51,689 nt of DNA from JAAYYM01 sp964483155 (GTDB lineage: Bacteria; Bacillota; Clostridia; Lachnospirales; Lachnospiraceae). The stretch lies in NCBI GenBank assembly GCA_964483155.1, contig CAZAAC010000015.1:1-51689 (forward strand), written 5' to 3'. A program made the position numbers and the translations under genes. Under the pieces are notes generated by a model, which did no database searches, was not told where the DNA came from, and saw nothing but the letters and a program-made list of their open reading frames with translations. Below, in pieces: positions 42,142-50,289 of this stretch. Numbering within the stretch: position 1 is the stretch's first letter; each line of letters starts with the position of its first letter.

Positions 42142-43461
42142 TTATTTTATAAATCCAATTTGCATACCTGCAACAAACGTATCTCCAAGTCCAATCGTAT
42201 ATTTTGGTTTTTCCATATATCTTGACGGAACGAGCTTTGCATATTCACCAATCTTCATTTTTCCTAATTCATCATAGAATTTTAGTCCAATCTCACTTAA
42301 CGAAAGCATTAAACTATCTCTACAGTCCTGCTGCGTTCCATATCTTCCCGTTCTAGCCCTGGTAGCTGACATCAAATTCCCCATAGTCAATCCTTTTTCT
42401 ATATCAATGCCGGGAATTTCTTTTCCAAAATACATCGAATAGTCTTTTGTGTGCATTACAAGCCCTTTGACTGGATATTTTTTTAAGATACATCTCAATC
42501 CATTAAGCATAGATTCAAGATTTTCCTTATCAACTTCAATTCGAAATTTGTTACAGAAATCAATTAACTCTTCTTCATTCATACCCAAAATATCAACATA
42601 AGCAGAAATTTTTTCAAACAGAAAATCTTTCGCTAAGGAATTTAAATAATGTGCTCCTTCTAAATAAATAATACAGTTCGGATTAATTTCTTTTATTCTC
42701 TTATAATGCATAGACATCTCGTTTACTTTTGTTTTCATTATTTCTAAATCAATAATTGCATTAAATCCAGAAATATTATATGAAAAAATATTCTTTGCAT
42801 TCTCTTCACAATAATTAAGAAATTCAAGGTCAATTGGCAAGTACTTATGAATTTTATCATAATCCAATATCAATCTATTAGAGACCGGAATTGCAATTCT
42901 CTTATCAAGTACATTTATTACCTCACCTTTGTTAAACTGTAATATCATATGCCTTATGGGTAATTCATCGGTTTTACCGTCAAGCACACTAACGATTCCA
43001 TCGCTTGTAACCAGTTGAATATTAGGATGATTAAAAATATTGCATACTTCATTGCTTCTGTCAGTGATATGTACTACCAAAGGAACTCCAACAGATGCCA
43101 GCGCTGCGGCCCCCTGAGCACATGTTCCACCAAGTGCAAAGTTCGTTTCAAAATGTTCTTCAAGATAATTACATACATCAACATTTGTTATGTCAGCTTC
43201 TCCACCCATGCCATTTATCATGTAATAGCTAACAATTCTTGCAAAATCTTCCATATTATCTATCGTTTCTCCATCGATGAACGAAGGTTCTTCTTTCAAA
43301 AAACAATTCAATAGAGAATTAAACTTATCAGCATCCCAGTTGAGAACAACATCAAGATCACTTGTGTATCCGAATACAGTTTTTTTATCAGATTCTTTAT
43401 ACCTTCTAATATCTTCTTCTAATCCAGATAATATCTTGGAATACTTATCAATATATGTCAT
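42142..43461 (-). CDS. ADP-dependent phosphofructokinase/glucokinase-family kinase
   Basis: A 439-residue protein of the ADP_PFK_GK branch of the ribokinase superfamily. It has the NTVFGYTSDLDVVLNWD-type opening (~28-45), the ALGGTCAQGAAALASVGVPLVVHITDRS block (~108-135) with the substrate-side Gly-Gly, 'NCIIYLEGAHYLNS' (~262-275), and the catalytic IGLGDTFVAGMQ (~425-437) whose Asp is the base. The family was first known from archaeal glycolysis and mammals and is patchy in bacteria. The nucleotide donor and substrate here are unknown. A bisphosphate-forming step before the aldolase encoded upstream would fit. The start at 43461 has a weak site (GGGG). It follows rpiR by 23 bp. Confidence 0.8.
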   Translation of the reverse strand: MTYIDKYSKILSGLEEDIRRYKESDKKTVFGYTSDLDVVLNWDADKFNSLLNCFLKEEPSFIDGETIDNMEDFARIVSYYMINGMGGEADITNVDVCNYLEEHFETNFALGGTCAQGAAALASVGVPLVVHITDRSNEVCNIFNHPNIQLVTSDGIVSVLDGKTDELPIRHMILQFNKGEVINVLDKRIAIPVSNRLILDYDKIHKYLPIDLEFLNYCEENAKNIFSYNISGFNAIIDLEIMKTKVNEMSMHYKRIKEINPNCIIYLEGAHYLNSLAKDFLFEKISAYVDILGMNEEELIDFCNKFRIEVDKENLESMLNGLRCILKKYPVKGLVMHTKDYSMYFGKEIPGIDIEKGLTMGNLMSATRARTGRYGTQQDCRDSLMLSLSEIGLKFYDELGKMKIGEYAKLVPSRYMEKPKYTIGLGDTFVAGMQIGFIK

Positions 43462-43484
43462 AACATACCCCGTTTTTTATACTG

Positions 43485-44336
43485 TTAATACTTATATTCA
43501 GACAAAATCAATTCAGGTGCATCCAAATTACTTGGCTTCTTGGCAATTGTTTCAATATTAGCAGCAAAGTGAAGCAATGAATCCACTACAGCCATCTCAT
43601 TCAAGTGGGAATAGCTGTCATAATTAGTGTTTTGACCTGATGATTTTGAGAGTAACAAATAATCAGCTAATCTCGATACCGGTGAAAATTCATACCTTGT
43701 AATTGCAATCTGTCTAATCCCTTTTTCTTTAGCAAGCTCCATTGCCTGCACAACATGTTTTGAACTTCCTGATTGAGAAATTGCTATTACTATATCCTCT
43801 TCATCCGCCAAATTAATATGATTCAAAAAATACTCCGCTACCATATTATAAGTAGCCTGTACTCCGAGTCTTCCAAGTCTGAATCCAAAATCCATAGCTA
43901 GCGGACCTGTATTTCCAACCGCAACTATATGAACTACCTTAGCTTCCTTAATCATTCTTGCACATTCAAGAAGCTTCTCTTGGTTTATATTGTCTGCAAT
44001 ACCACTGATGTTTCTAGCCATCGCATTAAATATTTCGCTAACTGTATTGCTTTCTTTATAGGAATCATTCATTTCTTGCGTCTGGTTCCTTCCCAAATCG
44101 CGCGAAAGACTTATTCTAAGCTGATAATAACCCTGAAAACCTATATGCTTGCACAATCTAACAACTGTTGCATCGCTGACACCACTATAATTAGCAAGTT
44201 CAGAAACATTAGCATTCACTGCTTTTTCCGAGTGTTCTAAAATAAAATCCGCTACTTTCTTCTCTGCCAAAAAAATATCATCATATTTTTCTTTAATTAT
44301 TTGTATCACCGTTTTGTTTTTTAACAATTCATTCAT
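43485..44336 (-). CDS. RpiR-family transcriptional regulator (HTH + SIS)
   Basis: A 283-residue regulator. Residues ~1-78 form the RpiR HTH (IKEKYDDIFLAEKKVADFIL, then NVSELANYSGVSDATVVRLCKHIGFQGYYQLRISLSRDL). Residues ~115-250 are a SIS phosphosugar-binding domain (VHIVAVGNTGPLAMDFGFRLGRLG, then IAISQSGSSKHVVQAMELAKEKGIRQIAITRYEFSPVSRLADYLLL). It should repress or activate the flanking sugar genes in response to a sugar phosphate. The ATG at 44336 has only a weak ribosome site. The 13-bp sequence GAAATAATTTTTC is present twice in its upstream region (44350-44362 inverted, 44453-44465) and once before the divergent operon, suggesting self-control and control of the cluster. Confidence 0.92.
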   Translation of the reverse strand: MNELLKNKTVIQIIKEKYDDIFLAEKKVADFILEHSEKAVNANVSELANYSGVSDATVVRLCKHIGFQGYYQLRISLSRDLGRNQTQEMNDSYKESNTVSEIFNAMARNISGIADNINQEKLLECARMIKEAKVVHIVAVGNTGPLAMDFGFRLGRLGVQATYNMVAEYFLNHINLADEEDIVIAISQSGSSKHVVQAMELAKEKGIRQIAITRYEFSPVSRLADYLLLSKSSGQNTNYDSYSHLNEMAVVDSLLHFAANIETIAKKPSNLDAPELILSEYKY

Positions 44337-44349
44337 GATTTTGTCCCGA

Positions 44350-44362
44350 GAAAAATTATTTC
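44350..44362 (-). promoter_or_regulatory. Candidate RpiR operator, site 1
   Basis: GAAATAATTTTTC on the minus strand, 14 bases upstream of rpiR's start. It is an imperfect palindrome (GAAA-x5-TTTC). It is identical to the copies at 44453 and 45650. Confidence 0.65.
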
Positions 44363-44452
44363 ACATCGCATAAGATAAATTGTAACTTATGTTTATATTG
44401 AAAGGAGTTTACACTCATTTTTTATGCACTTTTCAAAATATTATGTGAGTGA

Positions 44453-44465
44453 GAAATAATTTTTC
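44453..44465 (+). promoter_or_regulatory. Candidate RpiR operator, site 2
   Basis: GAAATAATTTTTC in the aldolase-rpiR gap, identical to sites 1 and 3. The gap 44337-44532 holds no gene. A weak TTGAAA-N17-TGTAAA (44410-44438, minus) between the two sites may be rpiR's promoter. Confidence 0.65.
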
Positions 44466-44532
44466 ATCTCTTTCGTTTTTTTTATATTCCTCCCTCGAAA
44501 GTAGGGGGATTTGTGGTTTCCCACGCTCCGGA

Positions 44533-45402
44533 TTATAGGGTGTAATACTTCATTTTATCAGCATCATCAAATAGATCGATTTTATTATAAATAACCTCTT
44601 TCATTGCTTCGATACTATCCACATATAACTCAAATGGCTCTCTGATTTTAGAATCACCAGCAAGTGTTACTCTTAATTGCTGATAAAATGCATCTTTAAT
44701 ATCAGACGATATATTAATTTTGTTAATTCCACGCTTAACACTTTCAGAAATTTCTTCATCAGGATTAGCAGAACCTCCATGAAGAACTAACGGTATACTC
44801 ACCTTGCTTTTAATTTCTGTTAGTAAATCTTGTTTCAATTCTGGTTTAAACCCTTTGGGGTAAATACCATGTGCAGTTCCAATTGCAATTGCTAGTGTAT
44901 CAACGCCTGTTTCCGCTACAAATTTAACCGCATCATCAGGTTTCGTATAAATTATCTCATCACTTCCACCTTCGGCGTCATTTCCTGTAGTCCCAATTGT
45001 GCCAAGTTCAGCTTCAACCGAAACTCCAAGTGGATGTGCAATGCTTATAACCTCTTTTGTTATTTTCATATTGTCTTCAAACGACATATGAGAAGCATCA
45101 ATCATAACCGAAGTAAAGCCTGTTCTGATTGCCCTAAAAATTTGTTTCATTTCACTACCATGATCTAAATGAATAACGACTGGAACTTTTGTTGAGTTTG
45201 CAAGTTCAATACAACTTGCTATAAAACTGTCTCCCTGAAACTCCAATTCTAACGGATGAATTGCCAAAATGACTGGTGCTTTTTTCTCTTCGCAACATTC
45301 TATTACAGCCTTCAATATCTGTCCTGTACCGATATTAAAAGCAGGTACTGCAAAATTTTTCTCATTAGCTACAGCTAACAAATCCTTCATGTTCATCAAC
45401 AT
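44533..45402 (-). CDS. Class II (zinc) ketose-bisphosphate aldolase
   Basis: A 289-residue aldolase of the FbaA/GatY/KbaY family. Metal and catalytic sites visible are VIHLDHGSEM (Asp and the zinc His), SVEAELGTIGTTGND, IGTAHGIYPKGFKPEL (zinc His) and LVLHGGSANPDEE (third zinc His). NINKISSDIKDAFYQQLR-like residues near 235 bind phosphate. It cleaves a ketose phosphate to dihydroxyacetone phosphate plus an aldehyde; by length it resembles tagatose-bisphosphate aldolases as much as fructose-bisphosphate ones. The ATG at 45402 has AGGAGG eight bases before and lies 39 bases after the predicted RNA start. A reading from 45471 would include the promoter and is rejected. Confidence 0.9.
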   Translation of the reverse strand: MLMNMKDLLAVANEKNFAVPAFNIGTGQILKAVIECCEEKKAPVILAIHPLELEFQGDSFIASCIELANSTKVPVVIHLDHGSEMKQIFRAIRTGFTSVMIDASHMSFEDNMKITKEVISIAHPLGVSVEAELGTIGTTGNDAEGGSDEIIYTKPDDAVKFVAETGVDTLAIAIGTAHGIYPKGFKPELKQDLLTEIKSKVSIPLVLHGGSANPDEEISESVKRGINKINISSDIKDAFYQQLRVTLAGDSKIREPFELYVDSIEAMKEVIYNKIDLFDDADKMKYYTL

Positions 45403-45447
45403 GATCTTATCCTCCTGTTTTAAGCAAATTGCTTTTTTGATAATGCA

Positions 45448-45476
45448 AGTATATCTCACCACCTTATTCATGTCAA
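45448..45476 (-). promoter_or_regulatory. Consensus sigma-A promoter of the aldolase gene
   Basis: TTGACA, 17 bases, TATACT on the minus strand; RNA should start near 45441. A perfect AATAAAATTTTATT palindrome (around 45488-45501) lies just upstream of the -35 and ends in the same TTTCAC flank seen near the RpiR sites, so it may be a related operator. Confidence 0.85.
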
Positions 45477-45592
45477 TACTTTTCGTGAAATAAAATTTTA
45501 TTACAATTCATTTTTTCACTTTATTTCTTATTATTTGTATAAAAATTATTAAATTATGTAATTTGGGGCTGTTTTTTTGTAGATATGTGTGT

Positions 45593-45598
45593 TACAAT
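45593..45598 (+). promoter_or_regulatory. Candidate -10 element of the plus-strand sugar operon
   Basis: TACAAT at 45593-45598, with only a poor -35 about 17 bases upstream in a T-run. The predicted RNA start near 45605 lies immediately before a stretch of GAAAT/ATTTC repeats (45611-45662), so a bound repressor would block the promoter or early elongation. Confidence 0.4.
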
Positions 45599-45649
45599 CC
45601 CCTCATGGTATGAAATATTATTTTTTTATGTAATTTCATTTCTTATCAT

Positions 45650-45662
45650 GAAATAATTTTTC
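45650..45662 (+). promoter_or_regulatory. Candidate RpiR operator, site 3
   Basis: GAAATAATTTTTC, identical to sites 1 and 2, ending two bases before the AGGAGG of the DUF4432 gene. ATTTCAT (45633-45639) and ATGAAAT form a wider inverted repeat with it, and TGAAATATTATTTTT (45611-45625) is a likely second half-site. Confidence 0.65.
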
Positions 45663-45674
45663 AGGAGGTTAGTA

Positions 45675-46661
45675 ATGAAAAAAAATATGAATCACTATCT
45701 CGGACATTCAAATCAAATCTCCGGCGTCGAGAAGTTTAGACTTTGTGGTGGTAAAGGCGACGGTATGAGACTTTATAATGTACGAAACGGAACCGGACTT
45801 GAATTTACTGTAAGTGCAGACAGATGCTCTGATATTTCACACCTCACTTATAAGGGTATTAATATCAATTACTTCTCTCCCTGCGGTTATGTATCTCCAT
45901 ATTACTACGATGCATCCGCCTTCGGTTTCCTAAAATCATTTACATGTGGTTTTTTGACAACATGCGGACTAAAAAGCATCGGCGCTCCTTCTATTGAGAA
46001 CAATGTGAGCTATCCTCTTCATGGTAATATATCTCACGTTCCTGCTGATCATATTTACTACACCGAAGATGATACTTCTATAGAAATTCACTCTATTATG
46101 AGGGACGCGAGCATATTTAACAGTAAGCTTATATTAGAAAGGACTATTCGCTGTAGCAAAAATGACAATTCCTTAATTGTAAGTGATACCGTTACAAATC
46201 AGGGTGAATCACCAGAGCCTATTATGCTTTTATACCATATCAATCTTGGATACCCCATGCTTGATGAAAACACCCGACTTGAAATTTCTTCTTCTGATGT
46301 TCTACCACGAGACGAACATGCTGCTACTGCCATTTCGGAATGGGACAAAATGCTTCCACCCCAAAGTGGCATCAAAGAACAGTGTTATTATCATTTATTT
46401 AAGTCTGATATTGCATCTGTAAAAGTCTATAACCCAGAAATAAACTGCCGTATGTCTCTCGTGTTCAACACTGATACCCTTCCCTATTTGACGGAATGGA
46501 AAATGATGGGCATACAGGACTATGTCCTAGGACTAGAACCTTGTACTAATACGCTCGAAGGCAGAAAATCACTAGGTGAAAACAAATCATTATCCCTATT
46601 AGCTCCAGGCGAATCAAAGTCCTATGGTTTTAAAGCAACATTCGAAGACTACTTCGATTGA
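45675..46661 (+). CDS. DUF4432 / aldose 1-epimerase-family protein
   Basis: A 328-residue protein of the galactose-mutarotase-like beta-sandwich fold, DUF4432 branch. Landmarks are GKGDGMRLYNVRNGTGLEFTVSADRCSDISHLTYKGININYFSP, the TCGL...PLHGNISHVPAD block with the putative catalytic His (~116), and 'LLYHINLGYPMLDENTRLEI' plus the late GLEPCTN stretch with the conserved Glu. Mutarotase-type action on a sugar or sugar acid is likely; DUF4432 substrates are mostly unknown. The start at 45675 has AGGAGG eight bases before. It is the first gene of the plus-strand operon and directly follows the RpiR-type operator. Confidence 0.83.
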   Translation: MKKNMNHYLGHSNQISGVEKFRLCGGKGDGMRLYNVRNGTGLEFTVSADRCSDISHLTYKGININYFSPCGYVSPYYYDASAFGFLKSFTCGFLTTCGLKSIGAPSIENNVSYPLHGNISHVPADHIYYTEDDTSIEIHSIMRDASIFNSKLILERTIRCSKNDNSLIVSDTVTNQGESPEPIMLLYHINLGYPMLDENTRLEISSSDVLPRDEHAATAISEWDKMLPPQSGIKEQCYYHLFKSDIASVKVYNPEINCRMSLVFNTDTLPYLTEWKMMGIQDYVLGLEPCTNTLEGRKSLGENKSLSLLAPGESKSYGFKATFEDYFD

Positions 46662-46707
46662 TACTACATTTTTTTAACAATCATACTACTAATTAAGGAG
46701 GTTTTTT

Positions 46708-47913
46708 ATGAGCAACAAAATTAAAGAGGTTTTTGAAAAAAACGAAGGTGTATTACAATTAACACCCACATGGGTTCCAAGAGGATTCAATGAACCCGGC
46801 AAGCGTTTACGTCTCCATCCAGATGACTATTATGCATTTGGAATGAATCGTGGAGGAATATGTGAAAGGTGGCTCGGATCAGTAACCGTTGCACTAAACG
46901 GTCCGAAAACTGGTCCTACTGAAGGCATGAGCTTTGTTTTAACTGATCCTGATACAAAGGAAGAAATACTCTTTTCAGAATTTGTAGAAGCGCTTGGTTC
47001 ACAACTTATTGGCGAGCAACTTTATAATCAGTATGGAACATGGCCTACCTTCGCCAAACTTTACGATTACGACAAGCCTCTCTTCCATCATTTACACCTA
47101 ACAGAGGAAAAAGCAGAGAAAATCGGAAAACACGGCAAACCAGAAGCCTACTATTTTCCAATACAATACAATCAATATCTTGGTAAATTCCCATTAACGT
47201 ATTTCGGTTTTGATCCATCTGTTTCAAAAGAAGATGTGAAAGATTGTATCCGTAACTTTGATATAAAGGATACACGAATTACTGAACTTTCGAGAGCATA
47301 TCGCGTTCAGCTGGGAACAGGGTGGTATACACCAGCAGGAGTCATTCATGCACCAGCATCCGTTGTCACCTATGAACCTCAGTGGAACAGTGATGTTAAT
47401 ACAATTATGGAAAATGTGACACATGGTGAAGTAAACTCTCTCAACATGCTGACGGACTGTGCCCCTGAAAATGAAAAGAATGATGTCGATGCTCTTTTTT
47501 CACAGATTGACTGGGAAGAAAGTACACGCTCAGATTATAAAGAAAAGTACTTTAGAGCACCAAAAGCAGTAGAATCTTCTCAGAGTGGACTCATTGAAAA
47601 ATGGATTGCTTATGCAAATGAATGGGTGGCAGCAAAAGAAGTAACTGTAGCTCCAAATGCCAAAATCACTCTATGTGATCAGGCATGTTACTGCGCTCTC
47701 ATCTCCCAAGGGCATGGAAAGTTTGGTGTGTTTGAATGTGAAGCTCCAGGACTTTTAAGATTTGGTCAAAACTCTGGTGATGAGTTTTTTGTTTCTGAAT
47801 CTGCTGCTAAAAAAGGCATAACCATTATTAATACGAGTAGTTATGAACCTTTGATTATTTTACAAAACTTTGCTAACAACAATCCCGCAGTCCCTAAAAA
47901 TGTTTCATTATAA
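46708..47913 (+). CDS. Cupin sugar isomerase, class I mannose-6-phosphate-isomerase-like
   Basis: A 401-residue protein related to type I phosphomannose isomerases. Candidate metal ligands are HHLHL (~132), the Glu in KPEAYYFPI (~151) and the His in the cupin strand GTGWYTPAGVIHAPA (~218). A second jelly-roll domain (~300-400: VTVAPNAKITLCDQACYCALISQGHGKFGVFECEAPGLLRFGQNSGDEFFVS) has lost its own metal site. The opening RGFNEPGKRLRLHPDDYYAFGMNRGGICERWLGS is not part of the standard ManA motif and suggests a different substrate, possibly a free aldose. The start at 46708 has AGGAGG. It lies 46 bp after the DUF4432 gene and 17 bp before the 3-epimerase gene. Confidence 0.75.
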   Translation: MSNKIKEVFEKNEGVLQLTPTWVPRGFNEPGKRLRLHPDDYYAFGMNRGGICERWLGSVTVALNGPKTGPTEGMSFVLTDPDTKEEILFSEFVEALGSQLIGEQLYNQYGTWPTFAKLYDYDKPLFHHLHLTEEKAEKIGKHGKPEAYYFPIQYNQYLGKFPLTYFGFDPSVSKEDVKDCIRNFDIKDTRITELSRAYRVQLGTGWYTPAGVIHAPASVVTYEPQWNSDVNTIMENVTHGEVNSLNMLTDCAPENEKNDVDALFSQIDWEESTRSDYKEKYFRAPKAVESSQSGLIEKWIAYANEWVAAKEVTVAPNAKITLCDQACYCALISQGHGKFGVFECEAPGLLRFGQNSGDEFFVSESAAKKGITIINTSSYEPLIILQNFANNNPAVPKNVSL

Positions 47914-47930
47914 ATTATGGAGGATACAAT

Positions 47931-48788
47931 ATGTATTTTAAATTTGGTGTAGATAGTTTTATCTGGGCAGAAAGTTTTTCCGAAAAAGATTTATGGATCA
48001 TTCAAAAAGCAAAAGAAATTGGATTTGAAGTAATTGATTTCGCAATCTCTAATCCTTATACTTTTCCAAGTGAACTTGTGAAGAACGAGCTGGAGCGTGT
48101 AGGTATTGATTGTGTTTGTACAACAACCTTAACATTAGAAACAAACCCCATCTCTCCTGATCCCAACATCAGAAAAGCTGGCGTCGAAGCCATGAAAAAA
48201 TGTATTGATATTTGTGTGTTTTTAGGTTCGCCCCTACTAGGCGGTGTAAATTATGCTGGCTGGGGATATCTTACTAAAAAACCTCGTTCTGAAGCCGAAT
48301 GGAATTGGGCTGTTGAATGTATGCGTGAGGTTGGTGAATATGCTAAAAAAACAGGAAGCGTTACGATCTGTGTGGAGTGTGTAAACCGTTTTGAAACACA
48401 TTTCTTAAATATAGCTGAGGATGCGGTGCGCTTCTGCAAAGAAGTAGGTACTGGAAATATAAAGGTACACCTTGATTGCTTCCATATGATACGAGAAGAA
48501 AAAAGTTTCTCTGGCGCTGTGAAAACATGTGGAAAAGAATATCTAGGATATGTCCACGTAAATGAAAATGACCGTGGTATTCCCGGAACAGGATTAGTAC
48601 CCTTTAAGGAGTTTTTCGAGGCTCTGCTTGATATAGGATATGAAGGTTCTCTTGTTATAGAATCATTTGATCCAAGTTTTGAAGAGCTTGCAGGCAATTG
48701 TGCAATTTGGAGAAAATTTGCCGATACAGGAGAGGAACTTGCTGTTAAAGGACTTCATAACCTCAAGGAAATTGCTGATACCATTTAG
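47931..48788 (+). CDS. Ketose 3-epimerase-family TIM-barrel protein (tagatose/allulose 3-epimerase-like)
   Basis: A 285-residue xylose-isomerase-like TIM barrel of the D-tagatose/D-psicose 3-epimerase group. The four metal or catalytic residues appear in order: Glu in TICVECVNRFETHFLN (~147), Asp in KVHLDCFHMIREEKS (~180), His in LGYVHVNENDRGIPGTG (~206) and Glu in SLVIESFDP (~241). The NRFETH-x-LN stretch is diagnostic for this group against other AP-endonuclease-2-fold proteins. It should invert C3 of a ketose or ketose phosphate. Relatives also include tetrulose-phosphate racemases such as EryC. The start at 47931 has GGAGG. It lies 27 bp before the RpiB-family gene. Confidence 0.87.
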   Translation: MYFKFGVDSFIWAESFSEKDLWIIQKAKEIGFEVIDFAISNPYTFPSELVKNELERVGIDCVCTTTLTLETNPISPDPNIRKAGVEAMKKCIDICVFLGSPLLGGVNYAGWGYLTKKPRSEAEWNWAVECMREVGEYAKKTGSVTICVECVNRFETHFLNIAEDAVRFCKEVGTGNIKVHLDCFHMIREEKSFSGAVKTCGKEYLGYVHVNENDRGIPGTGLVPFKEFFEALLDIGYEGSLVIESFDPSFEELAGNCAIWRKFADTGEELAVKGLHNLKEIADTI

Positions 48789-48815
48789 CAACTCATTTCA
48801 GTAAGGAGAAATTAT

Positions 48816-49268
48816 ATGAAAATTGCAATCGGTTGTGATGAAGCAGCTTATAATCTAAAAATTGAGCTGTTCGAACATCTAAAAAATAGACCTGATATTG
48901 AAATCACAGACTTTGGCGCAAATGCAGGCGAAACTATTTTATATCCTGATGTCGCAAAGTCTGTTGCGGAAGCAGTTTCAAAAAAACTTTTTGATCGTGG
49001 AATTTTAGTCTGTGGTACCGGTATTGGTATGGCGATTACTGCAAACAAAGTACCTGGCATCCGTGCAGCGGTATGTCATGACCCATTTTCAACTGAGCGT
49101 TCAAGAAAAAGTAATAATGCACAGATTATGTGTATGGGTGAAAGAGTGATTGGTGTGCAGCTGGCTAAATATTTGGTTGATATCTGGCTGGGTTGTGAAT
49201 TCACTGAAGGCAGTTCATCAGCTAAAGTTCATAGAATCGAAGAAATTGAACATGAATATTTAAAATAA
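48816..49268 (+). CDS. RpiB/LacA-family sugar-phosphate isomerase, probably not ribose-specific
   Basis: A 150-residue RpiB fold protein. The catalytic Cys66 lies in the anion hole ILVCGTGIGMAITANKVPGIRAAVC. Two positions differ from E. coli RpiB: the phosphate-binding His near residue 10 (GCDH) is Glu9 here (GCDEAAYNLK), as in LacA, and the ring-opening His of SRQHND is Ser in SRKSNNAQIMCMGERVIG. The KSNNAQI and GSSSAKVHRIEEIE stretches resemble, from memory, the erythrulose-4-phosphate isomerase (DerI/EryI) branch. Loss of the ring-opening His would suit a tetrose, which cannot form a stable ring when phosphorylated at C4. The start at 48816 has AAGGAG. It is 10 bp before dhaK. Confidence 0.85.
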   Translation: MKIAIGCDEAAYNLKIELFEHLKNRPDIEITDFGANAGETILYPDVAKSVAEAVSKKLFDRGILVCGTGIGMAITANKVPGIRAAVCHDPFSTERSRKSNNAQIMCMGERVIGVQLAKYLVDIWLGCEFTEGSSSAKVHRIEEIEHEYLK

Positions 49269-49278
49269 GGAGCAAACA

Positions 49279-50277
49279 ATGAGCAGAATAATAAATAATC
49301 CAGATTTTGTTGTGGAAGATATGTTAATGGGCTTTCTCAAGTCTCATAATAAACTGATTTCTCCAACAGATAACACAAGAGTTGTTAAATATGTAAATGC
49401 ACCTGTCCCAAACAAAGTTGGTATTGTTACAGGTGGTGGTTCAGGTCATAAACCAGCATTTATTGGCTACATCGGAAGAAATATGTGTGATGCCGTAGCC
49501 GTAGGTGAGATTTTTTCATCGCCAACCGCTCAGGCTTTTTATGATGCAATAAAAGCTGCCGATGCTGGTAAGGGTGTTGCCTGCTTATATGGTAATTATG
49601 CAGGTGACAATATGAATGTAAAAATGGCTATCAAAATGGCAAAAAAAGATGGTATTGAAGTAAAAACTGTTGTAGCAAATGATGATGTCGCCTCTGCTTC
49701 TAAAGAAGAACCCGAAAGAAGACGCGGGGTCGCCGGCGAGGTATTAATGTGGAAAATCGCTGGTGCAAAAGCTTCTACAGGCGCATCTCTTGATGAAGTA
49801 ATCAACACTGCACAGAAGACAATCAACTTTACGCGCAGTGTGGGAATTGGTACAAAACCATGTACGATTCCAGCAGTTGGCCACCCGAATTTTCAAATAG
49901 AAGAAGGTACAATGGAATTGGGAATTGGCCATCACGGAGAACCTGGCGTTAGTATACAAAAATTAAATACAGCTGACGAAATTGCTTCACAAATGCTCGA
50001 TATTATATTACCAGATTTACCCTTTTCTAAGGGTGATCATGTTGTAGTTCTGTTATCAGGCTTAGGAGCAACTCCCGTTATGGAACAATATATTGTTTTT
50101 AATAAAGTATCAGATCTTTTAAGTGAAAAAGGAATTCATATCCATCGTTCCTATGTGGGTAACTATTTTACCTCTCTCGAAATGATGGGCGTTACATTAA
50201 CAATACTAAAACTAGATGATGAGTTAACCGAATTAATTGATATGCCTGCAGAATCTGTCGGTCTAACTCAGTTTTAA
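49279..50277 (+). CDS. dhaK: Dihydroxyacetone/erythrulose kinase subunit DhaK
   Basis: A 332-residue DhaK-domain protein, the substrate-binding half of a two-subunit kinase. The substrate site is IVTGGGSGHKPAFIGYIGRNM (~50-70), with 'YGNYAGDNMNVKMA' (~112-125). The His that binds the ketone covalently is in MELGIGHHGEPGV (~218), and the C-terminal FTSLEMMGVTLTILKLDDEL matches the family. It covalently holds dihydroxyacetone or a similar short ketose (erythrulose in LerK/DerK-type enzymes). The start at 49279 has AAGGAG. It is 12 bp before dhaL. No phosphotransferase subunit DhaM follows, since the operon ends after dhaL, so ATP may be the donor. Confidence 0.92.
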   Translation: MSRIINNPDFVVEDMLMGFLKSHNKLISPTDNTRVVKYVNAPVPNKVGIVTGGGSGHKPAFIGYIGRNMCDAVAVGEIFSSPTAQAFYDAIKAADAGKGVACLYGNYAGDNMNVKMAIKMAKKDGIEVKTVVANDDVASASKEEPERRRGVAGEVLMWKIAGAKASTGASLDEVINTAQKTINFTRSVGIGTKPCTIPAVGHPNFQIEEGTMELGIGHHGEPGVSIQKLNTADEIASQMLDIILPDLPFSKGDHVVVLLSGLGATPVMEQYIVFNKVSDLLSEKGIHIHRSYVGNYFTSLEMMGVTLTILKLDDELTELIDMPAESVGLTQF

Positions 50278-50289
50278 CGGAGGGATAAA

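Noticed and set aside
45403..45471. N-terminal extension of the class II aldolase
   Set aside because: The extra codons cover the -10 and -35 promoter region; the ATG at 45402 has a perfect ribosome site and the family's usual start.
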